A stretch of DNA of 64,000 nucleotides from Candidatus Raymondbacteria bacterium RIFOXYA2_FULL_49_16 (GCA_001789205.1 MFYT01000008.1:1-64000), one strand, 5' to 3'. Numbered from the stretch's first letter, positions 27,170 to 36,094 are shown. A program made the numbers and translations. The notes: generated by a model from the letters alone, not told the origin.

Positions 27170-27650
27170 CGTACGTTTAGACGAAAATGGGGGCTTCAGC
27201 AGTCTGAAAAAGTCTTTTCAGTGTCTTTTCAGGTTGGGCCAGGTGATTGAGCCAAAATTCATGTGTTTTGTGCATGGTAACTGCCTTTTTAAAAAATTGA
27301 CTGCTGTAACGCTGCTCGCGCCTGGATCGCTGCAAGTGTGCAGATGAAAAACGACTCTTTGCGTATGGTGTGGGAATACGAAAAGACCGCCCATGAGGCA
27401 GAGGGCACCGGATAGCCTGCAGGAGTGGCAACCATGCAGAACTCATGGCGCTGCAGAGCCAGACGGATGCCCCAGCATGGAGAAAGAGACTGACCGGACC
27501 GCTGCCAGAAGCCGGACAACCGAGCGACCGCTGCTGCCCGCTTGGTAAGGTTTTTTTAAAAAGATATTCTTGCCAGGACATGGGTATATATTTTCGCTAA
27601 ACGGGGTTGGTTTTATGTATTACAAAGAAAATGGAATACGTACAATAAAC
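27170..27650. other. gene-poor segment with possible degraded coding
   Basis: No intact gene. On the plus strand around 27300-27545 short stretches read like protein but need a frameshift to join (ARAWIAASVQMKNDSLRM then a stop, with continuation in another frame). A 134-codon minus-strand ORF (27177-27581) lacks protein-like composition. The segment is richer in GC than its surroundings. It may be a decayed mobile element or gene. Confidence 0.3.
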
Positions 27651-27679
27651 TTGATAGTAAGCAAATTAAATGGTATACT
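27651..27679 (+). promoter_or_regulatory. near-consensus sigma-70 promoter
   Basis: TTGATA (27651-27656), a 17-base spacer, and TATACT (27674-27679), with an extended -10 TG one base upstream of the hexamer. Transcription would start near 27686, leading into a structured leader and two small ORFs. Confidence 0.55.
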
Positions 27680-27700
27680 TAAAGGGGGCGTTAAATAATT

Positions 27701-27835
27701 ATGGAAAGCGGGGGGCCACGAGGGCAAATACCGTCAAACAACCCGGCGCACCCGTACCACTTCCTAAAACGAGGGTGTAGGAAAAGACAATCTTATAAAA
27801 TAATAACAAAAAAGAGGAAAGATGGAAACAGATAA
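27701..27835 (+). CDS. possible 44-residue leader or small protein
   Basis: ATG to TAA, 44 codons, with AAAGGGGG upstream (spacing about 13, long). The product is strongly basic at its C-terminus (LKRGCRKRQSYKIITKKRK) with a proline/asparagine-rich front. It begins about 15 bases after the predicted transcription start and overlaps the start of the 72-residue ORF at 27822 by 14 bases in another frame, so it could couple translation. The DNA also folds (TTCCTA/TAGGAA at 27761-27783). It may equally be a non-coding leader. Confidence 0.25.
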   Translation: MESGGPRGQIPSNNPAHPYHFLKRGCRKRQSYKIITKKRKDGNR

Positions 27836-28040
27836 AAACGAAGACCCTGCATGGTTGAATTCAAAAAATGATCGTAAAACACCCTATACAGATGAAGAGA
27901 TAGAATATTTCGTAAATGATTTTATTCAAGAATTTCCTGAACATTATAATGAATTAGTGAAGAATGATGGGCCCATTATTGCAAGATTGATCCTGAGAGA
28001 TCGATTTAAAGCAAAAGATGAAAACAGAAACCAGATTTGA
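27822..28040 (+). CDS. small hypothetical acidic protein (72 aa)
   Basis: A 72-residue soluble protein with natural-looking composition: a polar N-terminus, then DEEIEYFVNDFIQEFPEHYN and IIARLILRDRFKAKDENRN, probably two or three amphipathic helices. GAGGAAAG lies immediately upstream of the ATG and supports translation. It is the only plausible intact gene in the 1.6 kb between the CsgG-like gene and the second exporter. A good promoter lies at 27651. I recognise no family. The helix pattern would suit a small regulator or a toxin/antitoxin partner, but nothing else supports that. Confidence 0.5.
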   Translation: METDKNEDPAWLNSKNDRKTPYTDEEIEYFVNDFIQEFPEHYNELVKNDGPIIARLILRDRFKAKDENRNQI

Positions 28041-28202
28041 AAGTTTACATAAGACATATTATGTGTGTCGCAGCTAATTTATTGATAAAGACTTACAAAA
28101 CATACCGTTATAAGTAGGTCAAACCAGGTTGTTTACATAAAATGATTTACCAAGCAAAAAATGCCCACCTTCTTTTTAAATTCAGTTTACGAATATTTCT
28201 GA

Positions 28203-28222
28203 TATAATTCCTTATAATTCCT
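28203..28222. repeat. tandem 10-base repeat (2 copies)
   Basis: Two perfect adjacent copies of TATAATTCCT, one helical turn apart. The second copy overlaps the inner edge of the possible right terminal repeat. Confidence 0.7.
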
Positions 28223-28238
28223 TTCGTTAGGTGACCCC
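28212..28238 (-). repeat. possible right terminal inverted repeat
   Basis: Reads GGGGTCACC on the minus strand and matches the left end at 27143-27169 in 20 of 27 positions. No clear target-site duplication is visible outside the two ends. Confidence 0.35.
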
Positions 28239-28287
28239 AATAAATACCTTTTCCCCTTTGACCTTTGGTCGTCTGGGCGAGTGCTCC

Positions 28288-28321
28288 GCTGGCTATCGCG
28301 CAGCTACGCAGCGCGACCAGC
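28288..28321. repeat. GC-rich extragenic hairpin
   Basis: Arms GCTGG/CCAGC and TCGCGC/GCGCGA, with a three-base bulge and a nine-base loop. No T-run follows on either strand, so a terminator is unlikely. It has the look of a repetitive extragenic palindrome. Confidence 0.5.
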
Positions 28322-28520
28322 CGACCTGCTTGCTCCTTACCTGGAAACCTTAGGGGCGGCAAGCAACCCGGAAGCAGAGGCTGTTCGATATTACGAGTGA
28401 TCTTTTATCTATTACGTGTGGCCTAAATTAATTTAATTTTTATTTGGTGGTGATGAGGAGGGAGGAAGTTTTGTATTTTACGGGGGCGGATTAATCTTAT
28501 CAGGGTCTTAAGGTGATGTG

Positions 28521-30947
28521 ATGAAAGAACGTATAATACATTTGACGGTTTCGCATACCCGCGCGGTTGTTGCCGTCATGGTGATTATGTCCCTGGGATT
28601 TGCTTCGGGCCTCATCAACTGGGGCGCTGCCGCGCGATATGTAACGCAGGGAATAAAAAACAACTCTGTTCCCGCTATTGTAAAAAATATACTCTGGTTT
28701 CCCTTTCAAGTCTATCTGGACAAGGCCCTGAGCGCTCCACCTGGGCTTTTCAGGCTCATCATCGAGGACGACATACAGGCAATGATCCCCGAGCACCTGG
28801 AATCGAAGAAGACATGGCGGGCCATGGAACGTCTTTTCGGGTCGTCTGAATTTACTATCGTAGCTTATGGAGACAGTGGGGCCAGTGTTCTTAACGAAAA
28901 AAACCTTTCTCAGACCAGGATACTGTCACAAGCCCTTGAGGGCATCCCCGAGGTTGATAAGGTCAGGAGTCTCGCGACCATCAACAAGATCGAATCATCC
29001 GAAGGCGGGTTTGCTGTGTCGCCTTTGTTGCCTATTGACCCGGATACGCCCATTGATTCATCATGCCTTTGGCATGTACGCGCCTATCTTGCAAAGAACC
29101 CTGATCTGAAATCGAGTTTTATCTCGCGCGATGGCATGTACGCGTGCGCGCTTGTTTTTTATAAAACCACGGGTATCAATGAGAAAGAAGCGGCTCGGAA
29201 GGTCGTTGCCTGCGCTGATAGTGTCCTGAAAGGGGAGAAGGCGGTCATAGCCGGAACGCCTTTTATGCGCGCCGTACTTGCCCGCAGCATCTTCAGCGAC
29301 ATCATTACGCTCATGCCCCTGGTTATTCTTGTGCTTTTTGTAATGCTTATCGCTTCGTTTCGCACCCCGCATGTCATACCCCTTGTCTTTCAAGTGGTGG
29401 TACTTACTGTCTTTTCAACCCTTGGGCTTATGGGATGGTTTGGTTACCGGTTTATGCTGATTAATTCCACGATGCCGGTGGTACTGCTTTCCATCGCATG
29501 CGCCGATGCGATTCATATTATTACTCACTTTTTCCGTCTTTCGCGTACCGGGCTTTCACCCGAGGCGGCGGTGCGTGCAACCATGACCGACCTCATGCAG
29601 CCTGTTTTTCTCACGTCGTTGACAACTATTGCGGGTTTTATTACGCTGACCACCTCACCGGTCACGGTCATGGTGCCCTATGGCCTGTTTCTCTCGTTTG
29701 GCGTTGCCTGGGCCTGGGTGCTGTCCGTGTTTCTGCTTCCAGCGCGTCTGAGTACGTACGTTCCTCCAGCGGTTCGGCTTTTGCGCGGCCGCAACGAACC
29801 AGTTTCACAGAGTAGCAGGTTTGTTGACACTCTGGGCAATGCCGTGTGCCAGCGCCCAAAGATAGTCCTGATTGCGAGCATCGCGCTGGTCTCTGTGTCC
29901 GTTTATGGAATATTCCGGGTTGAAATCGAGGTGAATTTCAATAATTTTTTTCCGCGCACAAATCCCATACGCGTTGCCAACGAATTCATCGATATGCATT
30001 TTAACGGCGTCACCAACATTTGCGTTATGGCCCAAACCAGCAAGGACAATGGCGTCAAAGACCCCGCTGTGCTGGGTGTTGTACGCGACATCGCCGCATA
30101 TATCGAAAGAATCCCGGGTATGGGAACAACGATGTCGCTTCCCGCGGTAATCGCCAAAATGAACCGCACTATCAACGACGATTCCGCATCGTACGAACGG
30201 CTCCCTGAAACGCGCGAACAAGTTGCCCAGCTGCTCGAACTGTATTCCATGTCAGGTGATCCATCTGATTTCGAAAAGATGGTGAATAACGAATATACCG
30301 CAACCCTTATCAATGCGCCCATGCGGTCGCTTTCTACACGGCACATCTCAGCTATTATAGATTCTATTGACGCATACAAAGCAACGCATGCCAACACGGC
30401 CTTGGTACATCTCAGCACCACTGGGTTTGCCGTGTTTATCAGGGATTTCGTGGGTCTGATCATCAGGAGTTCGTTGCTAAGCATTATCTGTTCTATTGTT
30501 CTCGTGTTTTTTATTTCGTCTATCGCGTATCGGTCGTTTCTATGGGCGTTTTTCTCCATACTGCCGCTCTTGTGCGCGGTCGTGCTGCTTTTTGGCCTCA
30601 TGGGATTGTTTGGCATTGAGCTGAACCATGTCACAGCCCTCATGACCTCACTGATCATTGGAGTTGGCGTTGATTTTGCCGTGCACTTTATTTCCCAGGC
30701 GCGTCTGCTTCTGCGGAATGGGGAAGAGCGTGAAACGTTTGTGCGCACGACCATCAGGAACGTGGGCGGCCCTATTTTGGTGAATTCGCTGACAGTATCA
30801 GCCGGGTTTTCCGTACTGCTTTTTTCCAATTTTGTGCCAATGCGTTTTCTTGGCGCACTTGTGGGCATATCCCTGCTCTCGTGCGCGTTTGGCGCACTCA
30901 CCATTATGGCCGCATCGGTTCACCTGATGAGGCATAGGATACGATAA
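28521..30947 (+). CDS. RND-superfamily (MMPL/HpnN-like) exporter, operon with LolA-like and barrel proteins
   Basis: An 808-residue inner-membrane transporter with TM1 near residue 20, a long periplasmic loop to about 250, TM2-6, a second loop (about 470-640) and TM7-12. Core motifs are SIACADAIHIITHFF in the first half and LIIGVGVDFAVHFISQ in the second. The N-terminal loop is longer than in the paralog at 23119. I use ATG 28521 because AAGGTGA lies just upstream; the GTG one codon earlier is also possible. The LolA-like gene follows 35 bases downstream and a DUF1302-like barrel after it. This trio resembles envelope lipid-transport operons, with the exporter passing cargo to a LolA-fold carrier. 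Cargo unknown. Confidence 0.85.
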   Translation: MKERIIHLTVSHTRAVVAVMVIMSLGFASGLINWGAAARYVTQGIKNNSVPAIVKNILWFPFQVYLDKALSAPPGLFRLIIEDDIQAMIPEHLESKKTWRAMERLFGSSEFTIVAYGDSGASVLNEKNLSQTRILSQALEGIPEVDKVRSLATINKIESSEGGFAVSPLLPIDPDTPIDSSCLWHVRAYLAKNPDLKSSFISRDGMYACALVFYKTTGINEKEAARKVVACADSVLKGEKAVIAGTPFMRAVLARSIFSDIITLMPLVILVLFVMLIASFRTPHVIPLVFQVVVLTVFSTLGLMGWFGYRFMLINSTMPVVLLSIACADAIHIITHFFRLSRTGLSPEAAVRATMTDLMQPVFLTSLTTIAGFITLTTSPVTVMVPYGLFLSFGVAWAWVLSVFLLPARLSTYVPPAVRLLRGRNEPVSQSSRFVDTLGNAVCQRPKIVLIASIALVSVSVYGIFRVEIEVNFNNFFPRTNPIRVANEFIDMHFNGVTNICVMAQTSKDNGVKDPAVLGVVRDIAAYIERIPGMGTTMSLPAVIAKMNRTINDDSASYERLPETREQVAQLLELYSMSGDPSDFEKMVNNEYTATLINAPMRSLSTRHISAIIDSIDAYKATHANTALVHLSTTGFAVFIRDFVGLIIRSSLLSIICSIVLVFFISSIAYRSFLWAFFSILPLLCAVVLLFGLMGLFGIELNHVTALMTSLIIGVGVDFAVHFISQARLLLRNGEERETFVRTTIRNVGGPILVNSLTVSAGFSVLLFSNFVPMRFLGALVGISLLSCAFGALTIMAASVHLMRHRIR

Positions 30948-30982
30948 GTCCCAGGATTTTATTATTTAAGAGGAGGTGTCGC

Positions 30983-31744
30983 ATGATAGTTAAAGTCCTT
31001 GTCGCCGCCCTACTGCTGGCTGCAAACATTCAGGCCGTATTCGCGCTGACAGCGCTGGAGATCATGGAAAAGGTCGATACCAAGGCAGAGCCCAAGGATG
31101 TACGCTCTGATATGACCATGACGCTTATCGACAAAAATGGGGGAGAGCGCAAACGGACCATACGCATGATACGTCAGGGCAGCGAAAAGCAGATCATGTG
31201 GTTCCTTGAGCCCGCTGACGTGCGCGGCACCTCGTTTCTCAAGGTTGAGCAAAAAGGCGATTTTGACGACATGCGGCTCTATCTGCCCGCGTTCAAGAAG
31301 GTGCGCAGAATATCCTCAAGTGCCAAATCGGAAAGTTTCATGGGTTCGGATTTCACCTATGAAGATATGACGAAGAGAAAAATCGAAGAATACGATTATA
31401 CCCAGCTCTCAGACAGCACCATCGACGGCAAGGTTTGTTTTGCCGTTGAGAGCAAGGTCAAATCAGGAATTAAAACAGACTACCGGCGCATTGTCTCTTT
31501 TATTTGGAAAGATGAGTTCATTATTTTATACGAGAAGCTCTATGATAAGCGCGACCAGCTCCTCAAAATCAGAACAGTGGGAGACTTCGAGAAAATCAAG
31601 AATTACCAGATTATGAAATTGATACGTATAGATAATGTACAGAAAAACCATGTTACCATACTCACGCTGGCCAACATTACAGTCGACGGCAATGTCGATC
31701 CGGGACTTTTCCACGAGCGAAATCTCCAGAAAATGCCACAGTAG
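30983..31744 (+). CDS. LolA-like outer-membrane lipoprotein-sorting protein
   Basis: A 253-residue periplasmic protein. Signal peptide MIVKVLVAALLLAANIQAVFA, then a LolA/LolB-type open beta-barrel: SDMTMTLIDKNGGERKRTIR, RMIRQGSEKQIMWFLEPADV, GTSFLKVEQKGD and DMRLYLPAFKKVRRISSS. The MGSDFTYEDM and DYTQLSDSTIDG segments are typical of the subgroup encoded beside RND/MMPL exporters, distinct from housekeeping LolA. It would carry a lipid or lipidated cargo across the periplasm. AGGAGGTG stands four bases before the ATG. It is the middle gene of a three-gene operon. Confidence 0.82.
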   Translation: MIVKVLVAALLLAANIQAVFALTALEIMEKVDTKAEPKDVRSDMTMTLIDKNGGERKRTIRMIRQGSEKQIMWFLEPADVRGTSFLKVEQKGDFDDMRLYLPAFKKVRRISSSAKSESFMGSDFTYEDMTKRKIEEYDYTQLSDSTIDGKVCFAVESKVKSGIKTDYRRIVSFIWKDEFIILYEKLYDKRDQLLKIRTVGDFEKIKNYQIMKLIRIDNVQKNHVTILTLANITVDGNVDPGLFHERNLQKMPQ

Positions 31745-31762
31745 CACAGGAGGAAATATACA

Positions 31763-33079
31763 ATGAGAATGATGGTCGTTATATTTATGGCCGCCTGTCT
31801 GGTGTGGGCCGAAAATAACATGGCCCTGAAAGGGGAGATAGCGCCTCAGGTCATGATAAGCAAAAACGGCAATTTTATCCGTCTTCCATACCGGCTGCTC
31901 ACGCTCGAGGCCACGACATCGCGTAACGCTGTTTCAGGCGCCCTTCGTTTTGATTGTGAACATGCTCCCCTTACCAACGATATTAATTTTGATATTAGGG
32001 AGGCGTATGCAGCGTGGAACCATTCCCTTGGCGAGCTTCACGTTGGAAAGGAGATTGTGGCATGGGGCAGTGCTGACGCGAATAATCCAACGGACAATGT
32101 GAATCCGTTTAATTATTATTATCTGATGAAAGAGGGTGTCAACCGGAAGGTTGGCAAACTTATGGTACGCGAAGACTTATTTTATAAGGATATTACGTTT
32201 TCTCTGGTCGTAAGCCCCTATTTTTCGCCTGCAATTGTTCCGTTTGACGATCCTGACATGCCTATTTTTTCACGACCGGTCTCAGTCGCTTATCCCATCA
32301 AGGTGCCGCTTGCGGGGATCGATACGATCGTTAACATTGCCTTGAACAATCTTGTGGTTGATCCGAAAAACAGTGTTCGCAATTCTGAGGTGGGTGCTCG
32401 CGCTCGCGCCTCATTTTCAGCAGGAGAAGTGTCTGCCAGTTTTTTTGAAGGATTTGACCGTATGTATTCGCCTGTCTTGGGGTTGCTGGCGCTTACCATA
32501 CCACCGTTGCCATCTTCGATAATTCTGCCTGCTCAAAAGTACTACACTTTTCACCGCACCCAGGTGTATGGCCTTGAAGGGGTCGGACTGTATCAGGATT
32601 GGGCCCTGCGTCTGGAAGGCGCATATTTCCGGACAAAAGACCTGGATGGCGTTGATCCTGTCATCCGAAACCCGTATGTTCAATATGTCGCCCAAGCTGA
32701 CTGGAACGCTCCTGCACGGACGTCACTCATTATCCAATATCTGGGCATGCATTCGCTCAAGGTCGATTCAACGGCAGAGGAAGAGGCCGAAAACAGGCTT
32801 CCGGTGGGCATGGGAGCGCTCTTCTGCGGATTTGCACATTCGGGTATCATGGCTGTCGCGCGCAAGGAAATCGGCGATGCTCCCCATACAATCGAAGCCC
32901 GTGGTTTATACGATTTTGATAAAGGCGGCTATATGGCAGGGGGCGCAATTTCTTTCTCGCTTGCCGAGGCGTTTTTTATTAAATTGTCCATCAATTATTT
33001 CAACGGGGATGCGGGAAGTATATTTCATAATATGACGGATTTCAGTCATCTGATTATACAAGGGATATACAACTTCTAA
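31763..33079 (+). CDS. DUF1302-like outer-membrane beta-barrel protein
   Basis: A 438-residue exported protein with signal peptide MRMMVVIFMAACLVWA. The mature part is a chain of amphipathic strands. Features of DUF1302-type proteins are present: INFDIREAYAAWNHSLGELH, then VGKEIVAWGSADANNPTDNV followed by NPFN, and a mid-protein strand-turn array ending in ...LIIQGIYNF with a terminal Phe. Such proteins are found with RND/MMPL exporters and LolA-like carriers and are thought to be their outer-membrane part. AGGAGGAAAT precedes the ATG. It is the last gene of the operon; no clear terminator follows. Confidence 0.75.
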   Translation: MRMMVVIFMAACLVWAENNMALKGEIAPQVMISKNGNFIRLPYRLLTLEATTSRNAVSGALRFDCEHAPLTNDINFDIREAYAAWNHSLGELHVGKEIVAWGSADANNPTDNVNPFNYYYLMKEGVNRKVGKLMVREDLFYKDITFSLVVSPYFSPAIVPFDDPDMPIFSRPVSVAYPIKVPLAGIDTIVNIALNNLVVDPKNSVRNSEVGARARASFSAGEVSASFFEGFDRMYSPVLGLLALTIPPLPSSIILPAQKYYTFHRTQVYGLEGVGLYQDWALRLEGAYFRTKDLDGVDPVIRNPYVQYVAQADWNAPARTSLIIQYLGMHSLKVDSTAEEEAENRLPVGMGALFCGFAHSGIMAVARKEIGDAPHTIEARGLYDFDKGGYMAGGAISFSLAEAFFIKLSINYFNGDAGSIFHNMTDFSHLIIQGIYNF

Positions 33080-33167
33080 GACATTGTGGTAAAAAGCGAT
33101 ACCGTTATTTGCTAATGTTATAAATCTTGTGCTTGCCTCTTAAATTTATCAAATTCTATTTTTTTAT

Positions 33168-33196
33168 TTGAATTACCCTGCCGGATATTTTATATT
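33168..33196 (+). promoter_or_regulatory. candidate sigma-70 promoter of ppdK
   Basis: TTGAAT (33168-33173), a 17-base spacer, and TATATT (33191-33196). The start of transcription would be near 33203, leaving a leader of about 60 bases before the ppdK ATG. Confidence 0.5.
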
Positions 33197-33261
33197 GATG
33201 AATCTCAAATTCAAGATAAACTTATGTGACACAAAAAAATAACCAAGCAGGAGGTATTAGA

Positions 33262-36051
33262 ATGGCGACAAAAAAAGCAGCGAAGAAAAAGGTAAAGAAA
33301 CCAGCCAAGGCCAAAAGCGCCAAATACGTGTACTTTTTCGGCGGTGGACGCGCTGACGGCAACGAATCCATGAAAAACCTGCTTGGCGGCAAAGGTGCAA
33401 ACCTTGCCGAAATGGCCGGCCACAAGAGCCTGCGCCTTCCCGTGCCTCCGGGATTCACTATCACCACGGAGCTCTGTACCTACTACTACGACCACAAAAA
33501 GACCTTTCCAAATGAACTCAAGGCCCAGGTCAACACTGCATTGGCAAATGTTGAAAAACTCATGGGGAAAAAGTTTGGTGATACAAAGAATCCTCTTCTT
33601 GTTTCCGTACGTTCCGGCGCACGTAAATCCATGCCCGGCATGATGGACACTGTGTTGAACGTAGGACTCAATGACGAAACCATTCAGGGCGTCATCGCCC
33701 TTACCGGTAATCCCCGTTTTGCGTACGACGCCTATCGCCGCCTGGTAATGATGTACGCTGATGTTGTCATGGAAAAAGCCGAAGGTATTGTACCTAAAAA
33801 CGGCAAAGGTATCCGCAAGGTGCTTGACGAACGCCTCGATCAGGTCAAGCATTCAAAAGGATATAAGAGCGATACCGACCTTACCGCCGAAGAACTTAAA
33901 GCAATGGTTGCCGACTTCAAGCAGATTGTGCTTGATGTCCTGGGCAAGCCCTTCCCCGAGAAACCGGAAGATCAGCTTTGGGGCGGCATTGCCGCTGTTT
34001 TCGCCAGCTGGAACGGTAAGCGCGCTATTGAATACCGCCGCATTGAGCATATCCCGGACGAATGGGGCACTGCGGTAAACGTGCAATCAATGGTTTTCGG
34101 AAATATGGGCGACGATTCCGCCACTGGTGTTGCTTTTACCCGCAATCCCGGAAATGGCGAGGGCCATTTCTACGGAGAATATCTGATCAATGCGCAGGGC
34201 GAAGATGTTGTGGCTGGTATCCGTACACCCAGCCCCATCAACGATTATTCAAAGAACGATCAAAGCCGCGACCTGCCTACGCTTCAGGAAATTATGCCTG
34301 CGGCCTTCAAACAGCTCAACGACATCCAGAAACGGCTCGAGAAGCATTATCGCGATATGCAGGACATTGAGTTTACCATCGAGAAAGGCACGCTCTACAT
34401 GCTTCAGTGCCGCGTGGGCAAGCGCAATGGTGTTGCCGCTGTCCGTATGGCAACGGATATGTACAAAGAAAAGCTCATTGACGCCAAAACAGCGGTTTCA
34501 CGCGTCCAACCCGGCCAACTCGTTGAACTGCTTTTGCCCATGATTGATCCCAAGGCAGAGCTTGCGACAAGGCCCGTGGCCAAAGGACTCCCTGCGGGTC
34601 CCGGTGGTGCAAAGGGCAGGGCGGTTTTCTCATCAGACGATGCGGTTGCCTGGGCTTCCCGCGGAGAAAAAGTCATTATGGTCCGCGAAGAGACTTCTCC
34701 CGAAGACGTGGATGGCATGCACAAATCGCAGGCCATTCTGACAACCAAAGGCGGCATGACCTCGCATGCAGCGCTTGTCGCCCGCGGCTGGGGAAAATGC
34801 TGCATTGTGGGCTGCTCTGAAATCGAGGTTGGCAGCGATGGCAAGTCTTTCCACACCAAAAACGGCACGGTTATCCGCGAAGGCGACATGATCACGCTTA
34901 ATGGCACAAAAGGCCTTGTGTATCAGGGCGGCCTCGACTTGGTCGATGTGGACATTGAACACAACCAGGCATATGTCGAACTCATGAAGCTGGTCGATAA
35001 AATCCGGGTCCTCAAAGTGCGCACCAACGCCGACACGCCAAAAGACACAAAAAAGGCCATCCAGTTTGGCGCCGAAGGCATTGGCCTTTTCCGTACTGAG
35101 CACATGTTTTACGGCGAAGGCAGCGACAAGCCGCTTTTCCTGCTGCGTAAAATGATCATGTCAAAGGGCGTTGCCGAACGTCGTGCGGCCCTCAACGAGC
35201 TTTTCCCGTTTGTGAAAAACGATGTCAAGGCCACCATGGAGGCCCTCGACGGATATCCAATCACCATTCGCCTGCTCGATCCGCCGCTTCATGAATTTGT
35301 GCCGCACAACGAGGAAAAGTTGGCGCAGCTTGGTGCTGAACTGCAGATTTCCAAGGAAGAGCTGACAAAGCGCGCGGACGGCCTTCGGGAAAACAATCCC
35401 ATGCTTGGGCACCGCGGCGTGCGTCTTGGCGTCACGTATCCTGAAATATCCGAGATGCAAATTAGGGCCATTCTCGAGGCAGCGGGCGAACTGATCAAGG
35501 CAGGGAAGAAAGCATTTCCCGAAATCATGATTCCCGTAACCTGCAGCGTCACTGAGCTCAACGACCAAAAGGCCATTGTCGAGAAGGTATACAAAGAGGT
35601 TTGCGAAAAGGTAGGCCTCAAAAAGATACCGTATATGTTTGGTACCATGATCGAGATACCGCGCGCAGCGCTTACCGCGAACAAAATGGCCGAGACAGCC
35701 GAGTTCTTCTCGTTTGGTACAAACGACCTGACGCAAATGGGTTTTGGCTTTTCGCGCGACGATATCGGCAGCTTTTTGCCCGATTATCTCGAAAAGAAGG
35801 TGTTGCCTGCGGACCCGTTCGCGACCATTGATCAGGAAGGCATTGGCGAGCTCATTACGTTTGGCATCAATCGGGGCCGTAAGACCCGTCCCAATCTCAA
35901 AGTTGGCATATGCGGGGAACACGGCGGCGATCCCGAATCCGTGGTGTTCTGCCACAAAGTGGGCATGAACTATGTCTCATGCTCTCCGTTCAGGGTGCCT
36001 ATCGCACGGCTGGCTGCGGCACATGCGGCGCTACAGGACAAAAAGAAATAA
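33262..36051 (+). CDS. ppdK: pyruvate, phosphate dikinase
   Basis: Interconverts ATP + Pi + pyruvate and AMP + PPi + phosphoenolpyruvate; in PPi-based glycolysis it runs toward pyruvate and ATP. It is a 929-residue enzyme with the ATP-grasp N-domain (NLLGGKGANLAEM, SVRSGARKSMPGMMDTVLN), the phosphohistidine swivelling domain (GGMTSHAALVARGWGKCC, catalytic His) and the PEP/pyruvate TIM barrel ending in ICGEHGGDPESV and SCSPFRVP. Start at 33262, seven bases after AGGAGGT. Unusually, the first 21 residues are a Lys/Ala tail with ten lysines (ATKKAAKKKVKKPAKAK), absent from usual PPDK, which begins near YVYFFGGG. First gene of ppdK-hppA-adk. Confidence 0.96.
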   Translation: MATKKAAKKKVKKPAKAKSAKYVYFFGGGRADGNESMKNLLGGKGANLAEMAGHKSLRLPVPPGFTITTELCTYYYDHKKTFPNELKAQVNTALANVEKLMGKKFGDTKNPLLVSVRSGARKSMPGMMDTVLNVGLNDETIQGVIALTGNPRFAYDAYRRLVMMYADVVMEKAEGIVPKNGKGIRKVLDERLDQVKHSKGYKSDTDLTAEELKAMVADFKQIVLDVLGKPFPEKPEDQLWGGIAAVFASWNGKRAIEYRRIEHIPDEWGTAVNVQSMVFGNMGDDSATGVAFTRNPGNGEGHFYGEYLINAQGEDVVAGIRTPSPINDYSKNDQSRDLPTLQEIMPAAFKQLNDIQKRLEKHYRDMQDIEFTIEKGTLYMLQCRVGKRNGVAAVRMATDMYKEKLIDAKTAVSRVQPGQLVELLLPMIDPKAELATRPVAKGLPAGPGGAKGRAVFSSDDAVAWASRGEKVIMVREETSPEDVDGMHKSQAILTTKGGMTSHAALVARGWGKCCIVGCSEIEVGSDGKSFHTKNGTVIREGDMITLNGTKGLVYQGGLDLVDVDIEHNQAYVELMKLVDKIRVLKVRTNADTPKDTKKAIQFGAEGIGLFRTEHMFYGEGSDKPLFLLRKMIMSKGVAERRAALNELFPFVKNDVKATMEALDGYPITIRLLDPPLHEFVPHNEEKLAQLGAELQISKEELTKRADGLRENNPMLGHRGVRLGVTYPEISEMQIRAILEAAGELIKAGKKAFPEIMIPVTCSVTELNDQKAIVEKVYKEVCEKVGLKKIPYMFGTMIEIPRAALTANKMAETAEFFSFGTNDLTQMGFGFSRDDIGSFLPDYLEKKVLPADPFATIDQEGIGELITFGINRGRKTRPNLKVGICGEHGGDPESVVFCHKVGMNYVSCSPFRVPIARLAAAHAALQDKKK

Positions 36052-36094
36052 TGTAATGTATAGACGAAACAATAATAACTAACCGGAGGTATTG

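Larger units (their letters stand above)
28041..28520. other. repeat-bearing intergenic region upstream of exporter operon
   Basis: 480 bases without a convincing gene. It holds a perfect tandem decamer, the possible right inverted-repeat end and a GC-rich hairpin (each listed separately). The promoter of the exporter operon should lie in 28380-28510 but I cannot assign its hexamers. A 71-codon minus-strand ORF (28147-28362) simply reads through the hairpin. Confidence 0.4.

Noticed and set aside
27177-27581. 134-codon minus-strand ORF
   Set aside because: Irregular composition with no recognisable pattern; overlaps plus-strand traces of decayed coding. RNase P RNA, tmRNA and 6S RNA signatures were looked for here and not found.
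27690-27790. Cyclic-di-GMP riboswitch in the leader of the small ORFs
   Set aside because: GGGCAAAT and nearby stems recall the GEMM motif superficially, but the conserved core and tetraloop receptor are missing.
28147-28362. 71-codon minus-strand ORF
   Set aside because: It reads straight through the GC-rich extragenic hairpin and the possible inverted-repeat end.
29903-30904. 333-codon minus-strand ORF
   Set aside because: Antisense shadow of the RND exporter gene.
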